Made by a program: the position numbers and the translations under genes. DNA of 64,000 nucleotides from Streptomyces nymphaeiformis (lineage in GTDB: Bacteria > Actinomycetota > Actinomycetes > Streptomycetales > Streptomycetaceae). Location: contig NZ_JACHJY010000010.1 of NCBI RefSeq assembly GCF_014203895.1, positions 186,001 to 250,000 on the forward strand. Direction: 5' to 3'. Of this stretch, positions 54,609-63,366 are shown piece after piece. Numbering within the stretch: position 1 is the stretch's first letter; each line of letters begins with the position of its first letter. The notes beneath the pieces are model-generated. The model saw only the letters and a program-made list of their open reading frames with translations, ran no database searches and was not told where the DNA came from.

Positions 54609-55763
54609 ATGACCGGCGAGCCCACACCGTCCCGCATCACGGACGCCCTGCTCCCACCGGACCCCCCGGCGACCGAGACCACGACCCGCCTCCGCAGGGT
54701 CCCACCGGCGGCCACCGCACCCCGCCCGGCGGCCGTCCCGCCGACGGCCACCGCACCCCGCCCGGCGGCCGTCCCGCCGGCCATGCCGCCCCGGCCGACG
54801 GCGGCCCCCGTCGCCGCGACGGGCGCCGCTACCCGTCCGACGCCCGGCCCGGTCCGCCCCGCGACCGGTCCCGCCGTGGCCGGTCACCCGGCCACGGGGC
54901 GTGCGGGCGTCGGCGCGGCGACCGTGCCCGCACCCTTCTACCGCGGGCCCGGCGCGCTCCCGCCCGAGGTGCCCGTCGAGGTCACCGCGCGGCTGCGGGT
55001 CGTGCGGGAGCGGCAGGTCGGGCGGACCGTCGCCGTCGCCGCCTGTGCCGTGCTCGGGTTCGGGCTCATCGGCGGGGCGCTCGCCGGCGTGTGGCTGGCC
55101 GCGGCCGAGCCCGGGAAGCCCGTCGAACCCGTCGGGTACACCGAGGCGAAGGACCTCTGGCACGACGCCCCCGTCGACACCCTCTTCCCCCGCACCCTGA
55201 CCGGCCCCGGCGCCGGCCCCGGCGGCGCCGACCGCACCTGGACCCGGATCGTCGTCGCCCCCGACGCGGCCTGCGCCCCCGCCGTCCTTCCCAAGGGCCT
55301 CCTCGCCACCGTCGAGCCCCTCGGCTGCGAGCGCGTCCTGCGCGCCACGTACACCGACGCCACCGCCAGCAGCGTCATCACCGTCGGTCTCGTCTTCACC
55401 CGGGCCGACGCCCCCACCCAGCGCACCCTGGGCCAGGACCTCACCACCCGCCTCGGTGCGGACGTCCCCCCGGCCCTCGCCGGCCCCGGCACCGTCGCCG
55501 CCCGCTTCGGCGCCCCCCAGCGCGCCGCCTGGTGGCTGAACGCCCCCGCCGACCTCCCCGTCGTCGTCACCGCCGTCTCCGGCTTCGCCGACGGCCGGAC
55601 CGTCGAGGGCGGCCCCGTCCCCGCCGACCGCGCCATGACCGCGAACCGTACCGACGCCACCGCCCAGTCCGGCCTCGGCCACGAGGCCAAGGGCATCACC
55701 GAACGCCTCGTACGACTGCTGCGCACGGCCGCCACCACGGCCGCCAAGGAGAACGCCCGGTGA
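54609..55763 (+). CDS. Pro/Ala-rich membrane-anchored protein coupled to mycosin-like protease
   Basis: A 384-residue protein I cannot assign to a named function. Residues 1-110 are a low-complexity Pro/Ala/Thr region with near-repeats of VPPTATAPRPAA, then VEVTARLRVVRERQVGRTVAVAACAVLGFGLIGGALAGVWLAA forms one transmembrane helix at about 145-165, and the remaining ~215 residues are an extracellular domain. It precedes the S8 protease gene and overlaps it by four bases (GTGA), so the two are translated together and may form a complex at the membrane. Confidence 0.72.
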   Translation: MTGEPTPSRITDALLPPDPPATETTTRLRRVPPAATAPRPAAVPPTATAPRPAAVPPAMPPRPTAAPVAATGAATRPTPGPVRPATGPAVAGHPATGRAGVGAATVPAPFYRGPGALPPEVPVEVTARLRVVRERQVGRTVAVAACAVLGFGLIGGALAGVWLAAAEPGKPVEPVGYTEAKDLWHDAPVDTLFPRTLTGPGAGPGGADRTWTRIVVAPDAACAPAVLPKGLLATVEPLGCERVLRATYTDATASSVITVGLVFTRADAPTQRTLGQDLTTRLGADVPPALAGPGTVAARFGAPQRAAWWLNAPADLPVVVTAVSGFADGRTVEGGPVPADRAMTANRTDATAQSGLGHEAKGITERLVRLLRTAATTAAKENAR

Positions 55764-56944
55764 TCCGACCCACCCACCGCCGCCGGGCCCGCGGCGGCGC
55801 GGTCGCCCTGCTCGCCGCCGCGTTCTCCGTACTGCCCGCCACCACCGCCCCCGCGCACGCCGACACCATCCGGGCCCGCCAGTGGGGCCTCGAAGCCCTC
55901 CACACCACGGAGGCCTGGCGCACCACCAAGGGCCGCGGCATCACCGTCGCCGTCCTCGACACCGGCGTCGACGCCGACCACCCGGACCTCGCGGGTTCGG
56001 TCCTCGCCGGACGCGACCTCGTCGGCTTCGGCGCCTCGAAGGGCGACCGCGCCTGGGCCCGCCACGGCACCGCGATGGCCGGCATCATCGCCGGGCACGG
56101 CCACGGCCCCGGCGGCGAGGACGGCGTCCTCGGCGTCGCCCCCGACGTCCGGATCCTGCCCGTACGGGTCATCCTGGAGTCCACCGACAAGGCCCGCGAC
56201 AAGGCCCGCAAGACCCGCGGCACGGCCCTCGCCGAGGGCATCCGCTGGGCCGCCGACCACGGCGCCGACGTCATCAACCTCTCCCTCGGCGACGACTCCA
56301 AGTCCGCCCACCCCGACGCCGGCGAGGACGCCGCCGTCCAGTACGCCCTCGCCAAGGGCGTCTCCGTCGTCGCCTCCGCCGGCAACGGCGGTGAGAAGGG
56401 CGACCACATCTCCTACCCCGCCGCCTACCCCGGCGTCATCGCCGCCGCGGCCGTCGACCGCTACGGCACCCACGCCGCCTTCTCCACCCGGCGCTGGTAC
56501 GCCACCGTCAGCGCCCCCGGCGACGACATCGTCATCGCCGACCCCGACCGCCGCTACTACGAGGGCTGGGGCACCAGCGCCGCGGCCGCGTTCGTCTCCG
56601 GGGCCGTCGCCCTCGTCCGCTCCGCCCACCCCGACCTCACCCCGGCCCAGATCAAGCGGCTGCTCATCGACACCGCCCGCAACCGGCCGAAGGGCGGCCG
56701 CAGCGACGCCAAGGGGTACGGGACGGTCGACCCGGCCGCCGCGATCGCCGCCGGCGGCCGGATCAAGGCCGGCGACCCCAAGGCCGTCGCCTCCGGATAC
56801 CAGGGCCGCTACTTCGGGCCCGGCCCCCTCCCCGCCGCCGAGGAGAGCCGTCCCTTCGGCTTGCTCGCCCCCGTCGCCGGCGGACTCGGCGCCCTGCTGC
56901 TCCTCACCGCCGTGATGCTCCGCCGCGCCCACCGGACCTCCTAG
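55760..56944 (+). CDS. Mycosin-like S8 serine protease
   Basis: A 394-residue membrane-anchored subtilisin. Signal peptide through AHAD (~residue 34), catalytic Asp67 (AVLDTGVDADHPDL), His102 (ARHGTAMAGIIAG) and Ser near 272 (GTSAAAAFVSGAVAL), and a single C-terminal helix (PFGLLAPVAGGLGALLLLTAVMLRR). This is the mycosin layout used in type VII secretion loci. No EccC, EsxA/B or other ESX components are in this window. The GTG overlaps the upstream stop codon. Confidence 0.9.
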   Translation: MIRPTHRRRARGGAVALLAAAFSVLPATTAPAHADTIRARQWGLEALHTTEAWRTTKGRGITVAVLDTGVDADHPDLAGSVLAGRDLVGFGASKGDRAWARHGTAMAGIIAGHGHGPGGEDGVLGVAPDVRILPVRVILESTDKARDKARKTRGTALAEGIRWAADHGADVINLSLGDDSKSAHPDAGEDAAVQYALAKGVSVVASAGNGGEKGDHISYPAAYPGVIAAAAVDRYGTHAAFSTRRWYATVSAPGDDIVIADPDRRYYEGWGTSAAAAFVSGAVALVRSAHPDLTPAQIKRLLIDTARNRPKGGRSDAKGYGTVDPAAAIAAGGRIKAGDPKAVASGYQGRYFGPGPLPAAEESRPFGLLAPVAGGLGALLLLTAVMLRRAHRTS

Positions 56945-56966
56945 CCGGCGGCCGGGACCCGGCGGT

Positions 56967-56972
56967 TAGGCT
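56967..56972 (+). promoter_or_regulatory. Candidate -10 box of leaderless SseB-like gene
   Basis: TAGGCT ends six bases before the GTG at 56979, with no Shine-Dalgarno sequence. Confidence 0.55.
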
Positions 56973-56978
56973 CGGTGC

Positions 56979-57713
56979 GTGGCGCTCAAGAACATCCCTG
57001 ACCCCGGTTTCTCCGAAGACGACGGCACCGCCGACCCGCGGCTCGCCGCGGCCCTCGCGGCCTGGGCGGAGGACAGAACCGCGCACGGCCCGGTCCTGGA
57101 GGCGCTCAAGGGCGCCCGGCTGCTCGTCCCCGTGGTCGCCGTCCTCGGCGAGGTCGAGATCGACCCCGAGACGGGCCTCAAGCAGGAGAAGACCAGCGAC
57201 ATGGCCGTCCCCACCCTCACGGCCGGCGACCGGCGGGCTCTCCCGGCCTTCACCTCGATCGCCGCGCTCGCCCTCTGGGACCCGCAGGCCAGGCCCGTCG
57301 CCGTCCCCACCCACCAGGCCCTCGCCGCCCTCGTCCACGAGAAGGCCGACACCCTGGTCCTCGACATGGCCGGCCCCGTGCCGTACCAGGTGACCGGCTC
57401 CGCGCTGCTCGCCCTCGCCGAGGGCCGCTCCAGCACCGACCCGCTCGACGACCCGGCCGTACGGGACGCGGTGCGCGCCGCCGTGGCCGCCGAGCCCGCG
57501 GTGCTCCGCGCCCACCTGGGTCCCGGCACCGCCGACGGCACCCTCGCCCTGGTCCTCGACGCCGACGCCGCCCCGGCGGAGGCCGCCCAGCGCGTGGCCC
57601 GCGCCCTGGCCGCCGACGAAACACTGAGGGCCCGCCTGGTGCGGGGCCTCGACCTGGCACTCCTGCCGGCCTCGGCCACGCCTCCGGGCGAGCCCTTCTA
57701 CGTGAAGAAGTAG
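56979..57713 (+). CDS. SseB-domain protein
   Basis: A 244-residue protein with an SseB-like domain (GARLLVPVVAVLGEVE..., PVVAVLGEVEIDPETGLKQEKTSDMAVPTLTAGDRRALPAFTSIAALALWDPQARPVAVPTHQALAALVHEKADTLVLDMAGP). This family is common in actinobacteria and its role is unclear, apart from resemblance to enhancer-of-serine-sensitivity protein SseB. No signal peptide, so cytosolic. It is convergent with the DUF1844 gene, 6 bases apart. Confidence 0.85.
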   Translation: MALKNIPDPGFSEDDGTADPRLAAALAAWAEDRTAHGPVLEALKGARLLVPVVAVLGEVEIDPETGLKQEKTSDMAVPTLTAGDRRALPAFTSIAALALWDPQARPVAVPTHQALAALVHEKADTLVLDMAGPVPYQVTGSALLALAEGRSSTDPLDDPAVRDAVRAAVAAEPAVLRAHLGPGTADGTLALVLDADAAPAEAAQRVARALAADETLRARLVRGLDLALLPASATPPGEPFYVKK

Positions 57714-57719
57714 GAATCC

Positions 57720-58088
57720 CTAGCCGTACACCGGTCCGGTGTACTTCTCGCCCGGTCCCTGGCCCGGCTCGTCCGGGATCAGGGAGGCCTCGCGGAAGGC
57801 GAGCTGGAGGGACTTCAGGCCGTCCCGCAGGGGAGCCGCGTGGAAGGAGGAGACCTCCGTCGCGCCGGCGTCCAGGAGGCCCGCGAGCGCGTGGATCAGC
57901 TTCCGGGCCTCGTCGAGGTCCTTGTGCTTCTCGCCCTCCTCGGTGAGCCCGAGCTTCACGGCGGCGGCGCTCATCAGGTTGACGGCGACGGTCACGATCA
58001 CCTCGACCGCCGGGACCTCCGCGATGTCGCGGGTCATGCTCTCGAAGTCGGGGGTGTCCGTGGACTCGTTCTGGGGCGTCTCGCTCAT
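57720..58088 (-). CDS. DUF1844 family protein
   Basis: A 122-residue protein of the DUF1844 family (ESMTRDIAEVPAVEVIVTVAVNLMSAAAVKLGLTEEGEKHKDLDEARKLIHALAGLL). It is nearly always located next to infC in actinobacteria, divergently, which suggests a link with translation though the function is unknown. The ATG at 58088 has TATCGT six bases upstream (58095-58100 on this strand), so its mRNA is probably leaderless. Confidence 0.88.
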   Translation of the reverse strand: MSETPQNESTDTPDFESMTRDIAEVPAVEVIVTVAVNLMSAAAVKLGLTEEGEKHKDLDEARKLIHALAGLLDAGATEVSSFHAAPLRDGLKSLQLAFREASLIPDEPGQGPGEKYTGPVYG

Positions 58089-58094
58089 GCCCAC

Positions 58095-58100
58095 ACGATA
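58095..58100 (-). promoter_or_regulatory. Candidate -10 box of leaderless DUF1844 gene
   Basis: TATCGT on the minus strand ends six bases before the ATG; no ribosome site. Confidence 0.5.
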
Positions 58101-58137
58101 AGCGGACGTACGGTTCGCGCCGACCGCCGGGTCCTGC

Positions 58138-58439
58138 TAACCTTGTGTAACGACCGGCTGGACACCTCTGTGTCCGGCCCACAAGTGGAGGCTCCGTACT
58201 CCCACCTGACCACCCTCGCGGGTGGCGGGTCACCGGTCAGGTGGCGCCCATCGTTCCGTACGGACGATGGAGCCGCCCGATGTGCGCCCCGCGGTTGACC
58301 GCGGCGGTGCTCCGGTATTTTCGTGGAGCCCCGCCTGTGTCCCGTCCGGGGCGTTTTTCACGTGTCGGCTCGGTTGGTCAGAAACAGACAGTGCGCGTTC
58401 GTCCGCCAGGCGGTCGCGTGGTGCTACCGAGGAGGATCC
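58138..58439 (+). promoter_or_regulatory. Structured 5' leader of infC with U-tracted attenuator
   Basis: A roughly 300-base region after a TAACCT -10-like box (58138-58143). It contains a string of helices: GGACAC/GTGTCC near 58160; CCACCTGACC (58202-58211) with GGTCAGGTGG (58235-58244); a CCATCGT/ACGATGG stem near 58248-58268; CCGCGGT/ACCGCGG near 58291-58306; then GCCCCG (58328-58333) with CGGGGC (58347-58352) followed by GTTTTT, an intrinsic-terminator shape. Poly-U tracts are rare in this genome. It suggests transcription attenuation of infC-rpmI-rplT, perhaps by L20 or IF3 as in other bacteria. Confidence 0.65.
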
Positions 58440-59105
58440 ATCAGCGCCGAGCCCCGCATCAACGACAGGATTCGCGTTCCCGAGGTGCGACTTGTCGGAC
58501 CCAGCGGCGAGCAGGTCGGGATTGTTCCGCTTGCCAAGGCCCTGGAGCTCGCACAGGAGTACGACCTCGACCTGGTCGAGGTGGCGGCGAACGCCCGTCC
58601 GCCCGTGTGCAAGCTCATGGACTACGGGAAGTTCAAGTACGAGTCGGCCATGAAGGCCCGTGAGGCGCGCAAGAACCAGGCGCACACGGTCATCAAGGAG
58701 ATGAAGCTCCGGCCGAAGATCGACCCGCACGACTATGACACCAAGAAGGGTCACGTCGTCCGGTTCCTGAAGCAGGGCGACAAGGTCAAGATCACGATCA
58801 TGTTCCGTGGTCGTGAGCAGTCCCGTCCCGAGCTCGGTTTCCGACTGCTTCAGCGGCTGGCGTCGGACGTCGAGGAGCTTGGCTTCATCGAGTCCAACCC
58901 GAAGCAGGACGGCCGGAACATGATCATGGTTCTCGGCCCGCACAAGAAGAAGACCGAGGCCATGGCCGAGGCGCGTGAGGCCCAGGCCGCACGCAAGGCC
59001 GAGCGCCAGGGCGTCGCCTCCGAGGAGGCCCCGGTCGCCGAGGCCCCGGTCGCCGAGGCCCCGGCCGCCGAGGCCGAGGCTCCGGTCGAGACCCCCGAGG
59101 CGTGA
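58440..59105 (+). CDS. infC: Translation initiation factor IF-3 (AUC start)
   Basis: A 221-residue IF-3. The canonical N-terminus ISAEPRINDRIRVPEVRLVGPSGEQVGIV begins at an ATC at 58440 placed four bases after a strong GGAGG; no ATG, GTG or TTG lies nearer in frame, and the open frame reaching back to a GTG at 58323 would run through the attenuator and give a nonsense N-terminus. infC in other bacteria uses rare AUU/AUC-type starts for autoregulation. The two IF-3 domains and linker are complete; a C-terminal repeat tail (EAPVAEAPVAEAPAAEA) is an actinomycete addition. IF-3 prevents subunit joining and proofreads initiation. It heads an operon with L35 and L20. Confidence 0.93.
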   Translation: MSAEPRINDRIRVPEVRLVGPSGEQVGIVPLAKALELAQEYDLDLVEVAANARPPVCKLMDYGKFKYESAMKAREARKNQAHTVIKEMKLRPKIDPHDYDTKKGHVVRFLKQGDKVKITIMFRGREQSRPELGFRLLQRLASDVEELGFIESNPKQDGRNMIMVLGPHKKKTEAMAEAREAQAARKAERQGVASEEAPVAEAPVAEAPAAEAEAPVETPEA

Positions 59106-59229
59106 CCCTACGGGCTGCCAACCAGGCAGCCCTGGGCCTCGCCCGGAACCACCAAACGAAGAACTGACGCTCCCGGATGTCCGGTGTTCGCACCGGGCGG
59201 GAGCGCCACTGACGAGGAGATACGGCGCG

Positions 59230-59424
59230 ATGCCGAAGAACAAGACGCACTCCGGTGCCAAGAAGCGCTTCAAGGTCACCGGCTCGGGCAAGATCCTGCG
59301 CGAGCGCGCCGGCAAGCGCCACCTGCTCGAGCACAAGTCGTCCAAGCTGACGCGTCGCCTCACCGGCAACGCCGAGATGGCCCCGGGTGACGCCGCCAAG
59401 ATCAAGAAGATGCTGGGCATCTGA
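59230..59424 (+). CDS. rpmI: 50S ribosomal protein L35
   Basis: A 64-residue basic ribosomal protein; PKNKTHSGAKKRFKVTGSGKI and HLLEHKSSKLTRRLTG are the family blocks. It is 124 bases after infC; the gap holds a GGGCTGCC/GGCAGCCC hairpin (59112-59132) that may tune operon expression. ATG at 59230 has GAGGAGA upstream. Co-transcribed with rplT. Confidence 0.96.
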   Translation: MPKNKTHSGAKKRFKVTGSGKILRERAGKRHLLEHKSSKLTRRLTGNAEMAPGDAAKIKKMLGI

Positions 59425-59529
59425 GTTGATCTCCCGCCCTCGGCGACGGGGGCATCCGGCAGAGACCGGGAACCATTCGTATTTCGGGTCGTGTGAGGAC
59501 CACCACGACCCCGCTACAAGGAGTTAAAA

Positions 59530-59916
59530 GTGGCACGCGTCAAGCGGGCAGTCAACGCCCACAAGAAGCGCCGGGCGATCCTCGAGGCGGCCTCCGGCTA
59601 CCGCGGTCAGCGTTCGCGCCTGTACCGCAAGGCCAAGGAGCAGGTCACCCACTCGCTGGTCTACAACTACAACGACCGCAAGAAGCGCAAGGGCGACTTC
59701 CGTCAGCTGTGGATCCAGCGCATCAACGCCGCTGCCCGCCAGAACGGCATGACGTACAACCGCCTCATCCAGGGTCTGAAGGCCGCCAACATCGAGGTGG
59801 ACCGCAAGATCCTCGCCGAGCTGGCCGTCAACGACATCAACGCGTTCGCCGCGCTGGTCGAGGTCGCGCAGAAGGCCCTCCCGGCCGACGTCAACGCCCC
59901 GAAGGTCGCCGCCTGA
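59530..59916 (+). CDS. rplT: 50S ribosomal protein L20
   Basis: A 128-residue L20 (ARVKRAVNAHKKRRAILEAASGYRGQRSRLYRKAKEQVTHS). L20 is an assembly factor that binds 23S rRNA and in several bacteria represses its own operon by binding the infC/rpmI leader, so it is a candidate controller of the structured leader here. GTG at 59530 follows AAGGAG. Confidence 0.96.
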   Translation: MARVKRAVNAHKKRRAILEAASGYRGQRSRLYRKAKEQVTHSLVYNYNDRKKRKGDFRQLWIQRINAAARQNGMTYNRLIQGLKAANIEVDRKILAELAVNDINAFAALVEVAQKALPADVNAPKVAA

Positions 59917-59940
59917 TCTTCCAGGCCCGCAGTACTTCCG

Positions 59941-59977
59941 CCCGGACCCGCAGCGCGCTCGCGCCTGCGGGTCCGGG
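59941..59977 (+). terminator. Terminator after the infC operon
   Basis: Perfect 13-bp arms CCCGGACCCGCAG and CTGCGGGTCCGGG, loop of 11 bases with a small inner GCGC stem. Confidence 0.8.
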
Positions 59978-60034
59978 TGCGTCGGCCCCCGAGAACCCGT
60001 AGCCCCGGCCCCGAAGAGAGAACCGCCGCACCCC

Positions 60035-60874
<840 letters not shown>

Positions 60875-60954
60875 GGGTCCATTCCGCCGTCCCCGCCCAG
60901 TAGAGTGACGCACTCGGGGGCCCACTGCACTGCACGGAGGGGTGGGGTACGGGG

Positions 60955-62082
60955 ATGACGGTCGGCACGGACAGTCCCGCACAGGCACGGAGCGCCCCGC
61001 CGCACGCCCCGGAACCGCCCCTCGGCTTCGCCGGGGTCGATCCCGACGACCTGCCCGACGGCCTCGTCATCGCCGACGAGACCGGTCGCGTGGTCTGCTT
61101 CAACGCCGCCGCCGTCCGCATCACCGCCGTCCGCGGCGACCGGGCCCTCGGCCGCCCGCTCGACGAGGCGCTGCCCCTGGAGGACCTCAAGGGACGCCGC
61201 TGGTGGGCGCTGACCGATCCGTACGGCGGACTCTCCACCCGCCGCGGCCAGCCCGAGCGCAACCTGCTGCTCCCCGGCGGCCGCGAGGTCCTCGTCTCCG
61301 CCCGGTACGTCCGCGAGCACCCCACCGGGCCCGTCCGCCGCGTCGTGGTCTCCCTGCGCGGCACCGAGGCGCGCCGCCGCACCGAGCGCAGCCACGCCGA
61401 GCTCATCGCCACCGTCGCGCACGAACTGCGCTCCCCGCTCACCTCCGTGAAGGGGTTCACCGCCACCCTCCTCGACAAGTGGGAGCGGTTCAACGACGAG
61501 CAGAAGCGGCTGATGCTGGAGACGGTCGACGCCGACGCCGGCCGCATCAAGCGGCTCATCGCCGAACTCCTCGACATCTCCCGGATCGACTCCGGCCGCC
61601 TCGAAGTGCGCCGCCAGCCCGTCGACATCGCCGCCGCCGTCGGCCGGCACATCCAGGTGCACACCACCGCCGGCCAGTCCCCGGACCGTTTCTTCGTACG
61701 GATCAGGCCGCAGCTGCCCGCGCTCTGGGCCGACCCCGACAAGATCGACCAGATCCTCGGCAACCTCCTGGAAAATGCGGTGCGCCACGGCGAGGGAACC
61801 GTCACCATCGAGGTGGCACCCACCACGCTGGGCGACGACGGAGAAGAGGGGACGGAGGTCACCGTGAGCGACGAGGGACCCGGCATCCCCGAAGCGTCGA
61901 TGGGCCGCGTCTTCACCCGCTTCTGGCGGGGCAGCAAGCGCGGCGGCACCGGCCTCGGCCTCTACATCGTCAAGGGCGTCGTCGAGGCCCACGGCGGCAC
62001 CATCACCGTCGGAAGAGGTCCCCGTGGCGGGGCCGAGTTCCGATTTATCCTGCCCGTCGGCACCCCGGCCCACCTCCTCTGA
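60955..62082 (+). CDS. Soluble PAS-domain sensor histidine kinase
   Basis: A 375-residue kinase without transmembrane segments. A PAS-like domain at about residues 33-135 (PDGLVIADETGRVVCFNAAAVRITAVRG) is followed by the H-box with phospho-accepting His156 (TVAHELRSPLTSVKGF), the N-box ENAVRHGEG, G1 DEGPGIPEA and G2 GGTGLGLYIVKG. It would sense a cytosolic signal, perhaps redox or ligand, but no response regulator is adjacent. It lies between the rRNA methyltransferase and pheS, a conserved position in Streptomyces. Confidence 0.93.
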   Translation: MTVGTDSPAQARSAPPHAPEPPLGFAGVDPDDLPDGLVIADETGRVVCFNAAAVRITAVRGDRALGRPLDEALPLEDLKGRRWWALTDPYGGLSTRRGQPERNLLLPGGREVLVSARYVREHPTGPVRRVVVSLRGTEARRRTERSHAELIATVAHELRSPLTSVKGFTATLLDKWERFNDEQKRLMLETVDADAGRIKRLIAELLDISRIDSGRLEVRRQPVDIAAAVGRHIQVHTTAGQSPDRFFVRIRPQLPALWADPDKIDQILGNLLENAVRHGEGTVTIEVAPTTLGDDGEEGTEVTVSDEGPGIPEASMGRVFTRFWRGSKRGGTGLGLYIVKGVVEAHGGTITVGRGPRGGAEFRFILPVGTPAHLL

Positions 62083-62238
62083 CGTCTCAGCAGTCGAGAC
62101 CGTACGAGATCAGTGGCCGCGCGGCCCGCCCACGGGCTCATTCGCGTCCCCGCGCCCCGTTAGACTCGTCCTTTGGCACGTTTGCGCCCTTGACGTCGAG
62201 CGGGGCCGCCCAGCCAGCCAACGGAAGCACGGGAAGAG

Positions 62239-63366
62239 ATGTCGGCACCCAATAAGTCGTACGACCCGGTCGAGGTCGAGGCCTTGAAACCGGAAGAGAT
62301 CGAGCGCATGCGGGACGAGGCGCTCGCCGCCTTCGCCGCCGCAGGCGACCTCGACGCGCTCGCCCACGCGAAGACGGCGCACACCGGCGGCACCTCGCCG
62401 CTGGCGCTGGCCAACCGCGAGATCGGCGCCCTGCCCCCGCAGGCCAAGGCCGCGGCCGGCAAGATCGTGGGCCAGGCCCGCGGTGCCGTCTCCAAGGCCC
62501 TGGCCGCCCGCCAGGTCGAGCTGGAGGCCGAGCGCGACGCCCGCGTCCTCGTCGAGGAGGCCGTCGACGTCACCCTGCCGTACGACCGCGTCCCGGCCGG
62601 TGCCCGGCACCCGCTGACCACGCTCATGGAGCGGGTCTCCGACGTCTTCGTCGCCATGGGGTACGAGGTCGCCGAGGGTCCCGAGGTCGAGGCGGAGTGG
62701 TTCAACTTCGACGCCCTCAACTTCGTCCCGGACCACCCGGCCCGGCAGATGCAGGACACCTTCTTCGTCCAGGGCCCCGAGGGCACCACGGGCGACGAGT
62801 CCGGTGTCGTGCTCCGCACGCACACCTCGCCGGTCCAGGCCCGCACCCTCATCGACCGGGAGCCCCCGGTCTACGTGGTGTGCCCCGGCCGCGTCTACCG
62901 CACCGACGAGCTCGACGCCACGCACACCCCGGTCTTCCACCAGATCGAGCTGCTCGCCGTCGACGAGGGCCTGACCATGGCCGACCTCAAGGGCACCCTC
63001 GACCACATGGTCCAGGCGCTCTTCGGCCCGGACATGAAGACCCGGCTGCGGCCGAACTTCTTCCCCTTCACCGAGCCGTCCGCAGAGATGGACATGCTCT
63101 GCTACGTCTGCCGCGGCGAGTCCGTCGGCAACCCGGACCGTCCCTGCCGCACCTGCGGCAGCGAGGGCTGGATCGAGCTCGGCGGCTGCGGAATGGTCAA
63201 CCCGAAGGTGCTCGTCGCCGCCGGTGTGGACCCCGAGAAGTACAGCGGATTCGCCTTCGGGTTCGGCATCGAGCGGATGCTGATGTTCCGCCACAACGTG
63301 GAAGACATGCGAGACATGGTCGAGGGTGACGTCCGGTTCACCCGGCCGTTCGGGATGGAGATCTGA
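62239..63366 (+). CDS. pheS: Phenylalanyl-tRNA synthetase alpha subunit
   Basis: A 375-residue alpha chain of the alpha2beta2 class II synthetase. Class II motif 1 TTLMERVSDVFVAMGYEVAEGPEVE, motif 2 RVYRTDELDATHTPVFHQIELLAVDE and motif 3 GFGFGIERMLMFRH, with the FTEPSAEMD specificity element, are all present. The ATG at 62239 follows AAGAGATG-type sequence. A TTAGACT -10-like box lies about 75 bases upstream and I see no T-box. pheT overlaps its stop codon. Confidence 0.96.
   Translation: MSAPNKSYDPVEVEALKPEEIERMRDEALAAFAAAGDLDALAHAKTAHTGGTSPLALANREIGALPPQAKAAAGKIVGQARGAVSKALAARQVELEAERDARVLVEEAVDVTLPYDRVPAGARHPLTTLMERVSDVFVAMGYEVAEGPEVEAEWFNFDALNFVPDHPARQMQDTFFVQGPEGTTGDESGVVLRTHTSPVQARTLIDREPPVYVVCPGRVYRTDELDATHTPVFHQIELLAVDEGLTMADLKGTLDHMVQALFGPDMKTRLRPNFFPFTEPSAEMDMLCYVCRGESVGNPDRPCRTCGSEGWIELGGCGMVNPKVLVAAGVDPEKYSGFAFGFGIERMLMFRHNVEDMRDMVEGDVRFTRPFGMEI

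Noticed and set aside
58323..58439. Extended N-terminus of IF-3 from a GTG at 58323
   Set aside because: It would run through the attenuator stem, lacks a ribosome site, and the added residues look unlike IF-3.
62083..62238. T-box leader before pheS
   Set aside because: No T-box sequence and no specifier-type stem is visible; only a TTAGACT -10-like box.
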